Below, piece by piece: positions 17,920-25,872 of a stretch of 64,000 nucleotides of DNA. Both the position numbers and the translations under genes were made by a program. This DNA is from Streptomyces sp. Go-475 (lineage in GTDB: Bacteria; Actinomycetota; Actinomycetes; Streptomycetales; Streptomycetaceae), in the NCBI RefSeq assembly GCF_003330845.1, contig NZ_CP026121.1:2585501-2649500 (forward strand). Reading direction: 5' to 3'. Position 1 is the stretch's first letter, and every line of letters begins with the position of its first letter. The notes beneath the pieces are model-generated. The model did no database searches. It saw only the letters and a program-made list of their open reading frames with translations, and had not been told where the DNA came from.

Positions 17920-18663
17920 ATGACGTCAGCGGCATCACCACATCTCACAGGAGGACTGAACACCCTGGTCATCTCCGGCCGCGTCGACGCGGACCGCGCC
18001 GAGCTCACCCCGCGTGGTGAGCTCGTCCACGGCTGCGCGGACATCCTGGCCAGAACCCTGTCCGACCTGCCGCCCACCGTCACCCGGGTCGACCTGGACA
18101 TGGGGGGCGTGCACTTCATGGACACGGCCGGACTCCAGTTCCTGGACGTGCTCGGGGACTACGCCCGGCGGCGGTCGCTGACGGTCACGGTCACCGTCAC
18201 GAACTGGAACGGCCAGCCGCGCCGGATCCTGGAGCTGGCGGGGCTGGACACCACCGACCCCCTGTCCGGCCTGGGCACCAGCGACCCCCTGTCCGGCCTG
18301 GGCATCACCGGTCCGGACAGCACCGACCCCGGCACCGTGCCGCCGCCGGCTCCGGCCTCCTCGGCGGTCTCCATGGAACGCGCGGAGCGGCTGCACATCC
18401 TCCAGGAGGAGGTCGAGCAGCTCCGTCAGGCCATCGTCTCCCGCCCGGTCATCGACCAGGCGCGGGGCATCCTCATGGCCACCCACGGCTGCACGTCCGA
18501 CGAGGCCTGGCACATCCTCCGGGAGGCCTCCCAGCTCTCCAACACCAAGCTCCGCGAGGTCGCCGCCGCGGTCACGGCGAGCGCGGAGTCCGACGGCCCG
18601 GCACCGTCGGCGGAACTCCGCACGGCCCTGCAGCGGGCCCTCTCGCGGCGCCGCCGGGTCTGA
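17920..18663 (+). CDS. STAS-ANTAR fusion regulator
   Basis: A 247-residue protein. Residues 12-105 are a STAS domain (TLVISGRVDADRAELTPRGE, VHFMDTAGLQFLDVLG). A linker with an in-frame duplication of DPLSGLG follows. Residues about 155-215 are an ANTAR RNA-binding domain preceded by a coiled coil (RLHILQEEVEQLRQAI); ANTAR motifs are VIDQARGILMATHGC and EAWHILREASQLSN. ANTAR domains act as antiterminators by binding paired hexaloop hairpins in leader RNAs. The STAS loop has DTAG rather than DSSG. GGCGG precedes ATG 17920. Divergent transcription from the partner-switching pair suggests a common stress circuit. Confidence 0.88.
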   Translation: MTSAASPHLTGGLNTLVISGRVDADRAELTPRGELVHGCADILARTLSDLPPTVTRVDLDMGGVHFMDTAGLQFLDVLGDYARRRSLTVTVTVTNWNGQPRRILELAGLDTTDPLSGLGTSDPLSGLGITGPDSTDPGTVPPPAPASSAVSMERAERLHILQEEVEQLRQAIVSRPVIDQARGILMATHGCTSDEAWHILREASQLSNTKLREVAAAVTASAESDGPAPSAELRTALQRALSRRRRV

Positions 18664-18851
18664 GGGGCCGCGAGGAGGCCCCTCCGTCCGCCGGACCGCC
18701 CGAGCGGGGGCCCGGCGGACGACCACCGGTGAAAAGCCGCTCCGGCCAGCCACGGCGCCCTCCCCCCGCCTTCCTCGTGCCCTGCCGTTTGCGCGGAGTC
18801 CCGTCGGGTACCCGGCGGCGGCCCGCTCCGGCCTCAGCCGAGGAGAACCCC

Positions 18852-20054
18852 ATGGGTTTCAACCCTCTCGAGCACCAAGGCATCCCCCTGGACCGTCAGC
18901 TCCGCAGCTGGCGCGAGCTGGACGTCGACCCCATCGACCCGGACCACGCCGACCCGTACACCCGCTGCCGGATCATCACGATGAACGGCATCGAGGTCGA
19001 GGCGATCCTCTTCAGCCACCAGTTCGCCCGCCACTGCCCCGACCCGGAGGTCAAACGGCAGCTGGCGGAGGTCCGCTACGTCGAGCACCAGCAGCAGAAG
19101 ACCGTCAACTGGCTGCTTCCGGGCCTCGCCTCCGTCCTGGAGACGACCATCGCCTACGAGCAGGTCGCCGTGGACCTCACGGGCTGGATCGCCCGCCACG
19201 AGCCCGACCCCTATCTGAAGCAGGCCTACGAGTTCGGTGTGCTGGAGGACTTCGACCACCTGTACCGGTACGCCAACCTCTACGAGATGATCGAGCACCG
19301 CAAGGCGGAGTCGATCGTCGACAACCTCACCGAGGTGATGCCGGGCCGGCCGACGAAGTTCCACCACCGCCACCCGCACGACAACGTGCGTGAGCCGTAC
19401 GACCGTTCCACCGCGAACCCGCTGTCCAAGCTGCACGCCCTGACCATCCTGTCGGCGGAGCAGCAGACCATGAACTTCTACATGAACGTCGGCCCCCAGT
19501 ACATGGAGCCGATCGCCCGGCAGCTCTACCAGGAGATCGGCCTCATCGAGGAGGAGCACGTCACCCACTACGAGTCGCTCGTCGACCCCGGGGAGACGTG
19601 GTGGGAGCAGCTCGTCAACCACGAGTACAACGAGTGCTACCTGTACCACTCCTTCATGGAGCAGGAGCCGGACCCGAAGGTGAGGGCGATCTGGGAGCTG
19701 CACCTGAACATGGAGCTGGAACACCTGCGCATCGCCTGCGACCTCATGCGCCGGCACGACGGCCGGGAACCGCAGGAGATCCTCGCCCCGGAGCTGCCGA
19801 ACGTCCTCACGTTCGAGCAGAACAAGGTGTTCGTCCGCGACCTGCTGGACACCCAGATCGACCTGACGACCCTGGGCACCGGCTACGTCCAGGACGCGCA
19901 CGAGCGGTTCGAGCGCATGCAGGAGCAGCTCCACGGCGGTGAGGAGCCGCCCAGCGAGCGGGTGATGGCGCAGCACCGCGAGATGTTCGGCCGCGAGTAC
20001 CGCATCGAGACCGAGGGCGGCCACCCCGACCTCGCCTCCCGGGAGAGGGACTGA
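18852..20054 (+). CDS. ferritin-like superfamily protein
   Basis: A 400-residue, mainly helical protein starting at ATG 18852 after AGGAGAA. Repeated Glu/His-rich helices (GIEVEAILFSHQFARHC, YVEHQQQKTVNWLL, GLIEEEHVTHYESLV, LHLNMELEHLRIACDLM) show ExxH patterns that could bind a di-metal centre. There is no signal peptide. It probably handles iron or reactive oxygen, but its reaction is unknown. It heads a compact run with a hemerythrin (1-nt gap), a DUF2243 membrane protein and a CtaG-like protein, which suggests one redox-stress operon. Confidence 0.7.
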   Translation: MGFNPLEHQGIPLDRQLRSWRELDVDPIDPDHADPYTRCRIITMNGIEVEAILFSHQFARHCPDPEVKRQLAEVRYVEHQQQKTVNWLLPGLASVLETTIAYEQVAVDLTGWIARHEPDPYLKQAYEFGVLEDFDHLYRYANLYEMIEHRKAESIVDNLTEVMPGRPTKFHHRHPHDNVREPYDRSTANPLSKLHALTILSAEQQTMNFYMNVGPQYMEPIARQLYQEIGLIEEEHVTHYESLVDPGETWWEQLVNHEYNECYLYHSFMEQEPDPKVRAIWELHLNMELEHLRIACDLMRRHDGREPQEILAPELPNVLTFEQNKVFVRDLLDTQIDLTTLGTGYVQDAHERFERMQEQLHGGEEPPSERVMAQHREMFGREYRIETEGGHPDLASRERD

Positions 20055-20055
20055 C

Positions 20056-20625
20056 ATGGCCGACGGCATCACGAGCGACGCGGACGTCGTGGCCCTGCTC
20101 ATGCGGCAGCACGGCGACATCCGCAACCTCTTCGACGAGGTCGAGCAGGCCACCGGGGACGAGCGCCGGGCCGCCTTCCGCCGGCTGGTGCGGTTGCTGG
20201 CCGTGCACGAGACGGCCGAGGAGGAGGTCGTCCGCCCCTTCACGCGGGCCAATGTGCCGGGCGGCGAGCAGGTCGTGGCGGACCGGCTGCACGAGGAGCG
20301 GGAGGCGAAGGAGCTGCTGTCCCGGCTGGACGGCATGGACACCGACGACCCGAAGTTCCTGCCGGAACTCCTCGCGCTGCGCCTGGACGTGACGGCACAC
20401 GCCCGCGCCGAGGAACGCTACGAGTTCAACCACATCCGCCGGCACGCGGACCAGGCCCGTCTGGCGTCGATGGCCTCGGCCCTGAAGGCCGCCGAGGCCA
20501 TGGCTCCCACCCACCCGCACCCCGGCACGGAGTCCGCGGTCAAGAACCTCGCGCTCGGCCCCCTCGCGGCCGTCGTCGACCGTACCCGGGACGTCGTCCG
20601 CAAGGCCCTGGGCAAGGACGGGTGA
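20056..20625 (+). CDS. hemerythrin HHE domain protein
   Basis: A 189-residue protein with HHE cation-binding repeats: LLMRQHGDIRNLFDEVE, LLAVHETAEEEVVRPF, RLHEEREAKELLSRL and TAHARAEERYEFNHIRR. These supply the His and Glu residues for a non-heme di-iron site, used for oxygen, NO or peroxide sensing or detoxification. The C-terminal tail is an Ala-rich helix. It begins one base after the ferritin-like gene and its stop overlaps the next start (GTGA), so it is in the same operon. Confidence 0.88.
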   Translation: MADGITSDADVVALLMRQHGDIRNLFDEVEQATGDERRAAFRRLVRLLAVHETAEEEVVRPFTRANVPGGEQVVADRLHEEREAKELLSRLDGMDTDDPKFLPELLALRLDVTAHARAEERYEFNHIRRHADQARLASMASALKAAEAMAPTHPHPGTESAVKNLALGPLAAVVDRTRDVVRKALGKDG

Positions 20626-21068
20626 CGTACCGCCGGTCGCTGGCCGGCGGGGCGCTGTCGGGGGTCGGCATCGCCGCGTTCGTCGACGAGACCGTCTTCC
20701 ACCAGCTGCTCCACTGGCACCACTTCTACGACAGGTCCACCCCCGACGTGGGCCTGGTCTCCGACGGCCTGTTCCACGCCGGGGGCTGGCTGGCCATGGT
20801 GGCGGGCCTGTTCCTCTACGCCGACCTGCGCCGCCGGGGCGGCCCGCTGCGCCCCGCGTGGTGGTCCGGCGTCTGCCTGGGCCTCGGCGGCTTCCAGCTC
20901 TACGACGGCACCGTCCAGCACAAGCTGCTGCGGCTGCACCAGATCCGCTACGAGGTCGATCCGCGGCCGTACGACTGGACGTGGAACGTCGTCGCCGCCC
21001 TGTTCCTGCTGGCGGGCCTGCTCCTGTGGCGCCGGGCCCGGCGCGCGCAGCGCGAGGGAGAGCGGTGA
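20622..21068 (+). CDS. DUF2243 membrane protein
   Basis: A 148-residue integral membrane protein with about four hydrophobic segments. The DUF2243 signature is visible: GIAAFVDETVFHQLLHWHHF near the start and GGFQLYDGTVQHKLLRLHQIR in the middle, both His-rich and possibly metal- or heme-binding. Function unknown. The GTG start overlaps the hemerythrin stop and its own stop overlaps the next start, which points to tight co-translation with the CtaG-like protein. Confidence 0.85.
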   Translation: MTYRRSLAGGALSGVGIAAFVDETVFHQLLHWHHFYDRSTPDVGLVSDGLFHAGGWLAMVAGLFLYADLRRRGGPLRPAWWSGVCLGLGGFQLYDGTVQHKLLRLHQIRYEVDPRPYDWTWNVVAALFLLAGLLLWRRARRAQREGER

Positions 21069-21850
21069 CGACCCCGGCTCCCCTGCCCGTCGTCGTGCTC
21101 CTGTGCTGCCTGCTCTACACGGCGGCCGCCGCCCGGCTGCGCCACCGGGGCGACCGCTGGCCCCTGCGGCGCGAGGCCGGGTGCTGGCTGGGCGGCGGCC
21201 TGCTCGTGGCCGCGTTCGCCGTGCCGTGGGAGGCGTGGCTGCCGCCGTTCACCGCGCACACGGCCGCCCATGTCACGGCCGGCATGGTGGCCCCGCTCCC
21301 CTTCGTCCTCGCCCGGCCGGTCACCCTGGCCCTGCGCGCCCTCCCCCGCCCCGCCCGCCGCGTCCTGGTCTCGTCGACCCGCTCCGGCCCGGTCACGGCC
21401 CTGGTCTTCCCGCCGGTGGCCGCGGCGCTGGACGTCGGAGGTCTGTGGCTCCTCTACCGGGGTCCCCTGCCGCCGTCCCTGCACCACAGCCCCCTGCTCC
21501 TCCTGCACCTCTTCCTCGCCGGTCTGCTCTTCACCTTCGCCCTGCTCGCCGTGGACCCGGTCCGGCACCGGCCGGGTTTCGCGCTGCGGGCCGGCACGCT
21601 GCTGGCGGCCGCCGCGGCCCACGCCGTGCTGGCGAAGGGTCTGTGGGCGACGGGTCCGCCCGGCACGGCCTACGCGCCCGCCGACCTGCACCTGGCCTCG
21701 CAGCTCATGTACTACGGCGGTGACGCGGTCGAGATCGCCCTGGCCCTGTTGCTGGCGTCCCAGTGGTACCGCGCGCAGGGCCGATCGCTCCGGCCCCACC
21801 GGGGTACCCGGCAGCCGGAACCGGCACCGGCACCAGGAGGCACGCCATGA
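21065..21850 (+). CDS. CtaG/CaaG-like cytochrome c oxidase assembly membrane protein
   Basis: A 261-residue polytopic membrane protein with roughly seven hydrophobic stretches. The family features are the histidines in PFTAHTAAHVTAGMVAPLPFV, SLHHSPLLLLHLFLAGLLF and ADLHLASQLMYYGGDAVEIALA. CtaG-type proteins help insert copper into heme-copper oxidase. GTG 21065 overlaps the DUF2243 stop. Its stop overlaps an ATG with an excellent ribosome site (GGAGG) that begins the small acidic-peptide frame. Confidence 0.82.
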   Translation: MTTPAPLPVVVLLCCLLYTAAAARLRHRGDRWPLRREAGCWLGGGLLVAAFAVPWEAWLPPFTAHTAAHVTAGMVAPLPFVLARPVTLALRALPRPARRVLVSSTRSGPVTALVFPPVAAALDVGGLWLLYRGPLPPSLHHSPLLLLHLFLAGLLFTFALLAVDPVRHRPGFALRAGTLLAAAAAHAVLAKGLWATGPPGTAYAPADLHLASQLMYYGGDAVEIALALLLASQWYRAQGRSLRPHRGTRQPEPAPAPGGTP

Positions 21851-21985
21851 GCGACCAGACCCCGTCCCAGGCCGAAGGCGACCGCGAGGACGACCAGGAC
21901 ACGACCCCACCCCACCCCCACCCCGTCCCAGGCGGAGGGCGACCGGGACGAGAGCGACACGGAGGACGACGACACGGCGTCGTAG
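21847..21985 (+). pseudogene. small acidic repeat peptide, frame disrupted
   Basis: ATG 21847 overlaps the CtaG stop and is preceded by GGAGG at ideal spacing. Frame 1 reads MSDQTPSQAEGDREDDQD. About 61 nt later the same coding unit recurs one frame over (TPSQAEGDRDESDTEDDD) and ends at TAG 21983-21985. Third positions are all G/C in that second frame, whereas frame 1 becomes poor after the C-tract at 21906-21924. The simplest reading is an acidic peptide of about 46 residues with one extra base in the C-run. As read, frame 1 has no stop and fuses with the prenyl synthase. Confidence 0.5.
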
Positions 21986-22007
21986 ACAGGCACACCGCCG
22001 CACGCCC

Positions 22008-22022
22008 AGGACGTACCGTCCT
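22008..22022. promoter_or_regulatory. inverted repeat before the prenyltransferase start
   Basis: AGGACG-TAC-CGTCCT is a perfect six-base inverted repeat ending 4 nt before GTG 22027. It could be an operator or a small RNA hairpin occluding the start. Confidence 0.35.
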
Positions 22023-22026
22023 CGGT

Positions 22027-23844
22027 GTGAGCGATGTGCCTCCCGCGACCGCAGCACCGGCAGACCGACGCGAGCCCCCCGCACCGCCGGTGACCGCCGA
22101 CGACCCGGCCCTGCGGGCGGCCTACCGGCTGTGCCGGCGCCGGACCAGAGCCGAGGACCCGGCGGAGTACGCGCTGATCCAGCTGGTGCCCGCGCCCCTG
22201 CGCCCGGCGCTCCACGCCCTGTGGGCGGCGGCCAACGCCCTCGACGACCTGGGCGACGACCGCACGGCGCCCGCCGCCGAACGGGCCGCCCGGGTCGCGG
22301 CCTGGATCACCGCCCTGCACCGCGAACTGCCCACCGGGACGAGCCCGGACCCCATCCGCCGCGCCCTGGTGGACACGGCGACCCGCTGGCGCCTGGACCT
22401 GTCCGAACTGCACGGCGCCATGACCCAGGTCCGGGAGGACACCGACGGCCGGCGCTTCGGCGACTGGACCGCGTGGCGCACCTGGGGCCGGGACAACCTG
22501 CTGCCCTGGTTCGGTCAGGTCCGCGCCGTCTTCGACCGCTCCGGCGTCCCCGTGGCCCTGCGCCTGGACACGCGGGAGAGCTACGAGGAGTTCCTCGACG
22601 GCGTCCGGCTCACCGACATCCTCAGCGACCTGTCCGCCGACCTCGCCCAGGGCGACCTCCTCGTGCCCGACGAGGCGCTCGACCGGCACCCCGGTGCGGC
22701 GGACGACCTGCTCCGCCGCCGCTGGAGCCCGGCCGTGGCGGCCCTGGTCACGGACCTGACCGGGCTGGCCCGCCAGTGGGTGACCCAGGACTCCCTCGTC
22801 CGCGGCATGCACCCGGGCCCCGCCACCGTCCTGCGGGCGATGGCCGCCCTGCTGCGCGCCCAGCTCGACGCCATCGACTCCGCCGGTCCCGCCCTCCTGC
22901 GCGCCCGGCCCCGGCCCCCGCTCCGCATCCGGGCCCGTATCCTCGCCCCGGCCCGGGCCCGTGCCGCCCTGGCCTGGCGCCTGACCCCGCTCACCGTGCC
23001 GCCACACCGGCAGCCCGGCCCGCACCGGCCCGCCGCGGCCGCCCGGCCGGCCCCCGCCGCCGTCTTCCGCCTCCCGCCGCCCCACCCCAGCGGCCGGCGC
23101 CCCCCGCGGATCCCGCCCGGCCGGCTCCCCCACCACGTCGCGGTGATCATGGACGGCAACGGCCGCTGGGCCCAGCAGCGCGGCCTGCCCCGGTACGAGG
23201 GCCACCGCGCCGGCGCCACCGCCGCCCGCGACGTGGTCCACGGCGCGCTGGAGCTGGGCCTGCGGCACCTGACGCTCTACACCTTCTCCACCGAGAACTG
23301 GAGCCGCGACGCCGAGGAGGTCGACGCGCTCCTCGACGTCCTGCGCCGCGAACTGGACGACGACCCCTTCCGCGACCTCGACGTCCGCCTGCGCTGGCAC
23401 GGCCGCGCCGGCCGCCTGCCCCCCGACCTGGTCGACCTCCTCCACCTCCGGGAGCGCACCACCCGCACCCGCACCGGCCTGACCCTGACGATGTGCATCG
23501 ACTACGGCGGCCGGGACGAACTCACCCGCACCGCCGCCGCCCTGGCCCGCCGGACCCGCGCGGGCCACCTCGACCCCGACCTGATCACCGAGGACGACTT
23601 CGCGCGCCATCTGCCCCACCCGGACCTGCCGGACGTCGACCTGCTCTGGCGCACCGGCAACGAGCAGCGCACCTCCAACTTCCTGCCCTGGCACACGGCT
23701 TACGCCGAGCTGTACTTCACGCCGGGCCTCTGGCCCGACACCGACCGCCGCGACCTGTGGCAGGCCGTCACGGCCTACACCCACCGCCAACGCCGTCTCG
23801 GCACCGCTCCGACCACCCCGATTCTGCCCCGAATGCACCAATAA
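22027..23844 (+). CDS. squalene/phytoene synthase-like domain fused to a cis-prenyltransferase (UppS-type)
   Basis: A 605-residue fusion. Residues about 20-280 are trans-isoprenoid head-to-head synthase-like (LRAAYRLCRRRTRAED, the acidic motif NALDDLGDD, and DGVRLTDILSDLSADLAQGD). After a Pro-rich linker, residues about 365-595 are a cis-prenyltransferase: VIMDGNGRWAQQRG with the catalytic Asp at about 376, YTFSTENWSRDAEEV, and DLLWRTGNEQRTSNFLPW. Both acidic motifs of the first domain are partly kept, so two activities are possible. GTG 22027 is chosen because third-position GC rises there; no strong ribosome site is visible. Single-domain homologues are far commoner. Confidence 0.85.
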   Translation: MSDVPPATAAPADRREPPAPPVTADDPALRAAYRLCRRRTRAEDPAEYALIQLVPAPLRPALHALWAAANALDDLGDDRTAPAAERAARVAAWITALHRELPTGTSPDPIRRALVDTATRWRLDLSELHGAMTQVREDTDGRRFGDWTAWRTWGRDNLLPWFGQVRAVFDRSGVPVALRLDTRESYEEFLDGVRLTDILSDLSADLAQGDLLVPDEALDRHPGAADDLLRRRWSPAVAALVTDLTGLARQWVTQDSLVRGMHPGPATVLRAMAALLRAQLDAIDSAGPALLRARPRPPLRIRARILAPARARAALAWRLTPLTVPPHRQPGPHRPAAAARPAPAAVFRLPPPHPSGRRPPRIPPGRLPHHVAVIMDGNGRWAQQRGLPRYEGHRAGATAARDVVHGALELGLRHLTLYTFSTENWSRDAEEVDALLDVLRRELDDDPFRDLDVRLRWHGRAGRLPPDLVDLLHLRERTTRTRTGLTLTMCIDYGGRDELTRTAAALARRTRAGHLDPDLITEDDFARHLPHPDLPDVDLLWRTGNEQRTSNFLPWHTAYAELYFTPGLWPDTDRRDLWQAVTAYTHRQRRLGTAPTTPILPRMHQ

Positions 23845-23896
23845 GTGTTCTACGTCACAGTGGAAACACAGCGGAGGAAGAGAGCGGTGGTGTGAC

Positions 23897-24805
23897 ATGA
23901 ACGCCTTCCCCAAGCCCGTGATCGACGCCATGGCCGCCCGGACGATGCGCCTGCACCACATGCTGTGGCACACCGCCCGCGACTCCTGGGCGGTGCTGAC
24001 CCCGCAGGAGAAGGCGGTCTTCCGCGACCACGGCTGGGATCCGCCGCGCCCCTCCCTGACCGCGCCGCACCCGGTCACCGGCATCCGCTCCGTCGAGCGC
24101 GACAACGGCTCGGGCGAGGACTTCCTGTACATGCACCGCGAGATGATCGCCGCGGTCGACGAGATCCTCGCCGAGGTGGGCGACCCGCAGCACCCTCGCG
24201 TGGAGGGCTGGCCGACGGTCCCCGCCCCCGAGGACACCGCCTACCCGGTCCCACCCGCCTTCGACATCCCGGACGACCCGGCGACCTCCGACGCCATCCG
24301 GAACGCCAAGACCCGGGCGTCGTTCGATCAGCTCCGCGCCTGGGAGGCGGAGTTCACCGACCCGGCCGCGCTGCGCCAGATGACCCTGGGCCGCCTCGGC
24401 GCCAGGATCGAGTTCGGCATCCACAACCGCATGCATCTGCGCTGGGCCGCCGAAATGCCCGCCTACCGGCCCGGCGGCGACGCCTTCAGCGTCGACCCCC
24501 GCTGGGACGACGCCGATTACGACTGGCTCGCCGACACCTACTCCGCCCACGTGAACCCGGTCTTCTGGAAGCTCCACGGCTGGGTGGACGCCCGGATCGA
24601 CGACTGGATGACCGCCAACGAGCTGACGGGCCCGGTCCCCTGGAGCTTCGACCCACCGTGGAGCGGCCCCGAGGGCCACCACCATCACCGCGTCTCCCGG
24701 CCGTCGCTGGAGTCGCGTCTGAGCGACATGGAGTCCACGGCCGAACACCTGAGGCAGGCGGGCATCGCCCAGCCGCCCCGCTTCCCCGTCTTCGACGACG
24801 TCTGA
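23897..24805 (+). CDS. tyrosinase/hemocyanin-like di-copper protein
   Basis: A 302-residue protein without a signal peptide. Candidate copper ligands are the histidines in MRLHHMLWHTARDSW, DFLYMHREMI, FGIHNRMHLRWAAEM and NPVFWKLHGWVDARIDDW. The pairs HNxMH and PVFWxLHxxVD are typical of type-3 copper (tyrosinase-like) centres. A His-rich patch (GHHHHR) lies near the C terminus. If functional it would oxidise phenols with O2. It follows the prenyl synthase by 52 nt on the same strand; a role in modifying an isoprenoid product is speculation. Confidence 0.6.
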   Translation: MNAFPKPVIDAMAARTMRLHHMLWHTARDSWAVLTPQEKAVFRDHGWDPPRPSLTAPHPVTGIRSVERDNGSGEDFLYMHREMIAAVDEILAEVGDPQHPRVEGWPTVPAPEDTAYPVPPAFDIPDDPATSDAIRNAKTRASFDQLRAWEAEFTDPAALRQMTLGRLGARIEFGIHNRMHLRWAAEMPAYRPGGDAFSVDPRWDDADYDWLADTYSAHVNPVFWKLHGWVDARIDDWMTANELTGPVPWSFDPPWSGPEGHHHHRVSRPSLESRLSDMESTAEHLRQAGIAQPPRFPVFDDV

Positions 24806-24852
24806 GCGAACCGCCCATGATGAGACGTTTCCGCAGGTCACAACCTGCGCAG

Positions 24853-24926
24853 TGGGGCGGGTGGGACTCGAACCCACGGCCGACGGATTATGAGTCCGCT
24901 GCTCTAACCGGCTGAGCTACCGCCCC
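24853..24926 (-). tRNA. tRNA with CAT anticodon (Met or Ile2)
   Basis: The minus strand folds as a cloverleaf: acceptor GGGGCGG pairing with CCGCCCC, D arm AGCTCAGCCGGTTAGAGC, anticodon stem GCGGA/TCCGT with loop CTCATAA (anticodon CAT), T arm GGGTTCGAGTCCC and discriminator A. The CCA is not encoded. CAT is shared by elongator Met and by lysidine-modified Ile2 tRNAs; the sequence alone does not settle which. Confidence 0.92.
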
Positions 24927-25070
24927 ATAGCGGCGTGTCGCGTACATGTGTGCGCGCCGTCTGCCGCAGCATAGCCGCTCATACGATCTCCTGCTTCGGA
25001 TGGTCGGCTCGGCCACGGCGTTCGTGACCTTGATGACTCCGTCACGGGCCGGACGGTTCCACCGGACATG

Positions 25071-25092
25071 AAAAAGGACCCCTGAGGGGTCC
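25071..25092 (-). terminator. intrinsic terminator of the tRNA-Asn genes
   Basis: GGACCCC-TGA-GGGGTCC forms a perfect 7-bp hairpin. The A-run at 25071-25075 becomes a U-tract on the minus strand, 13 nt beyond the tRNA-Asn at 25105. Confidence 0.8.
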
Positions 25093-25104
25093 TCGTTCAC
25101 CATG

Positions 25105-25177
25105 CTCCCCCGACTGGACTCGAACCAGTAACCTGCCGGTTAACAGCCGGCTGCTCTGCCAATTGAGCTACGGAGGA
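25105..25177 (-). tRNA. tRNA-Asn (GTT)
   Basis: The 73-nt minus-strand cloverleaf has acceptor TCCTCCG/CGGGGGA (one G-T pair), anticodon loop CTGTTAA (GTT), T loop GGTTCGAGTCC and discriminator G. It lies 5 nt from a second, nearly identical copy and is followed by an intrinsic terminator. Confidence 0.96.
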
Positions 25178-25182
25178 CCGAG

Positions 25183-25255
25183 CTCCCCGGACTGGACTCG
25201 AACCAGTAACCTGCCGGTTAACAGCCGGCTGCTCTGCCAATTGAGCTACCGAGGA
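25183..25255 (-). tRNA. tRNA-Asn (GTT), second copy
   Basis: It is identical to the neighbouring tRNA-Asn except in the acceptor stem (TCCTCGG/CCGGGGA). The anticodon is GTT. It is upstream of the other copy on the minus strand, so both are probably cut from one transcript. Confidence 0.96.
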
Positions 25256-25413
25256 AGGTCTCGTTGCATCGAACGTACCTACCTGGGTATTCGCCAGGGG
25301 GCGCGCGCTCGCTGCGACACATACATTAGCGCAAGCAGGGGGGTGCTCCGCCAATCGGTACTCCCCGGCGCCGACGCCCCACCGGAGACCTACGCAAGGA
25401 AAGGGTGGCCGCC

Positions 25414-25719
25414 ATGCGTTACCGGCTCACGTTCGTCGCCGGAGTCGTCCTGGGTTACGTGCTGGGCACGAGGGCCGGGCGCGAGCGCTACGAACAGCTG
25501 AAGAAGTCGGCCCGGCAGTTCGCACAGAACCCCGCCGTCCGCAACACCGCGGAGTCCGCGGCCCACCAGGGCCGTGAGATCGCGGGCAAGGCCTACCACG
25601 TGGTCAGCGACAAGGTCGGCGACCGCGTCCCGGACTCGGTCGCCGACCGTGTCCGCCACCTCAGGGAGCGCGCCACCCACAACGGCGGCGCGGACGACTG
25701 GGGCACGAGCAATACGTAA
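25414..25719 (+). CDS. YtxH-like membrane-anchored protein
   Basis: A 101-residue protein starting MRYRLTFVAGVVLGYVLGTRAGRE. It has one N-terminal membrane or glycine-zipper segment with the GTRAGRERYEQL motif typical of YtxH-domain proteins, then an amphipathic helical tail. GTG 25405 is an alternative start, but ATG 25414 gives the usual N terminus. Function is unknown; relatives are stress-associated. It is monocistronic, between the tRNA genes and a dispersed repeat. Confidence 0.75.
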   Translation: MRYRLTFVAGVVLGYVLGTRAGRERYEQLKKSARQFAQNPAVRNTAESAAHQGREIAGKAYHVVSDKVGDRVPDSVADRVRHLRERATHNGGADDWGTSNT

Positions 25720-25754
25720 CAGTTCCTTCCCAGGCACCGAGCACACCCAGGCCC

Positions 25755-25788
25755 CCCAGGGGCGCGGGGAACTGCGCGACCAGCCACG
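25755..25788 (+). repeat. dispersed Streptomyces intergenic motif, copy 1
   Basis: The core GGGGCGCGGGGAACTGCGCG, continuing with ACCAGCC, lies between the YtxH and sugar-kinase genes. The same core recurs at 31187 and, inverted, at 37325 and in every unit of the 48-kb tandem array. Confidence 0.8.
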
Positions 25789-25872
25789 CAGCACTGGCAC
25801 CCAGAACCCGGCGGCCCACCCCCACGGTGCCCACGGCTCAAGCCAGCGCAGCGGTACGGCAGAATTTTGGCC

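Noticed and set aside
21763..23844. A 693-residue prenyl synthase starting inside the CtaG gene
   Set aside because: The extra N-terminal part overlaps CtaG and the disrupted acidic peptide, and third-position GC is poor until about 22027.
24853..25255. Integrated element at the tRNA genes
   Set aside because: tRNA genes are common integration sites, but no integrase, excisionase or repeated tRNA 3' end is visible nearby.
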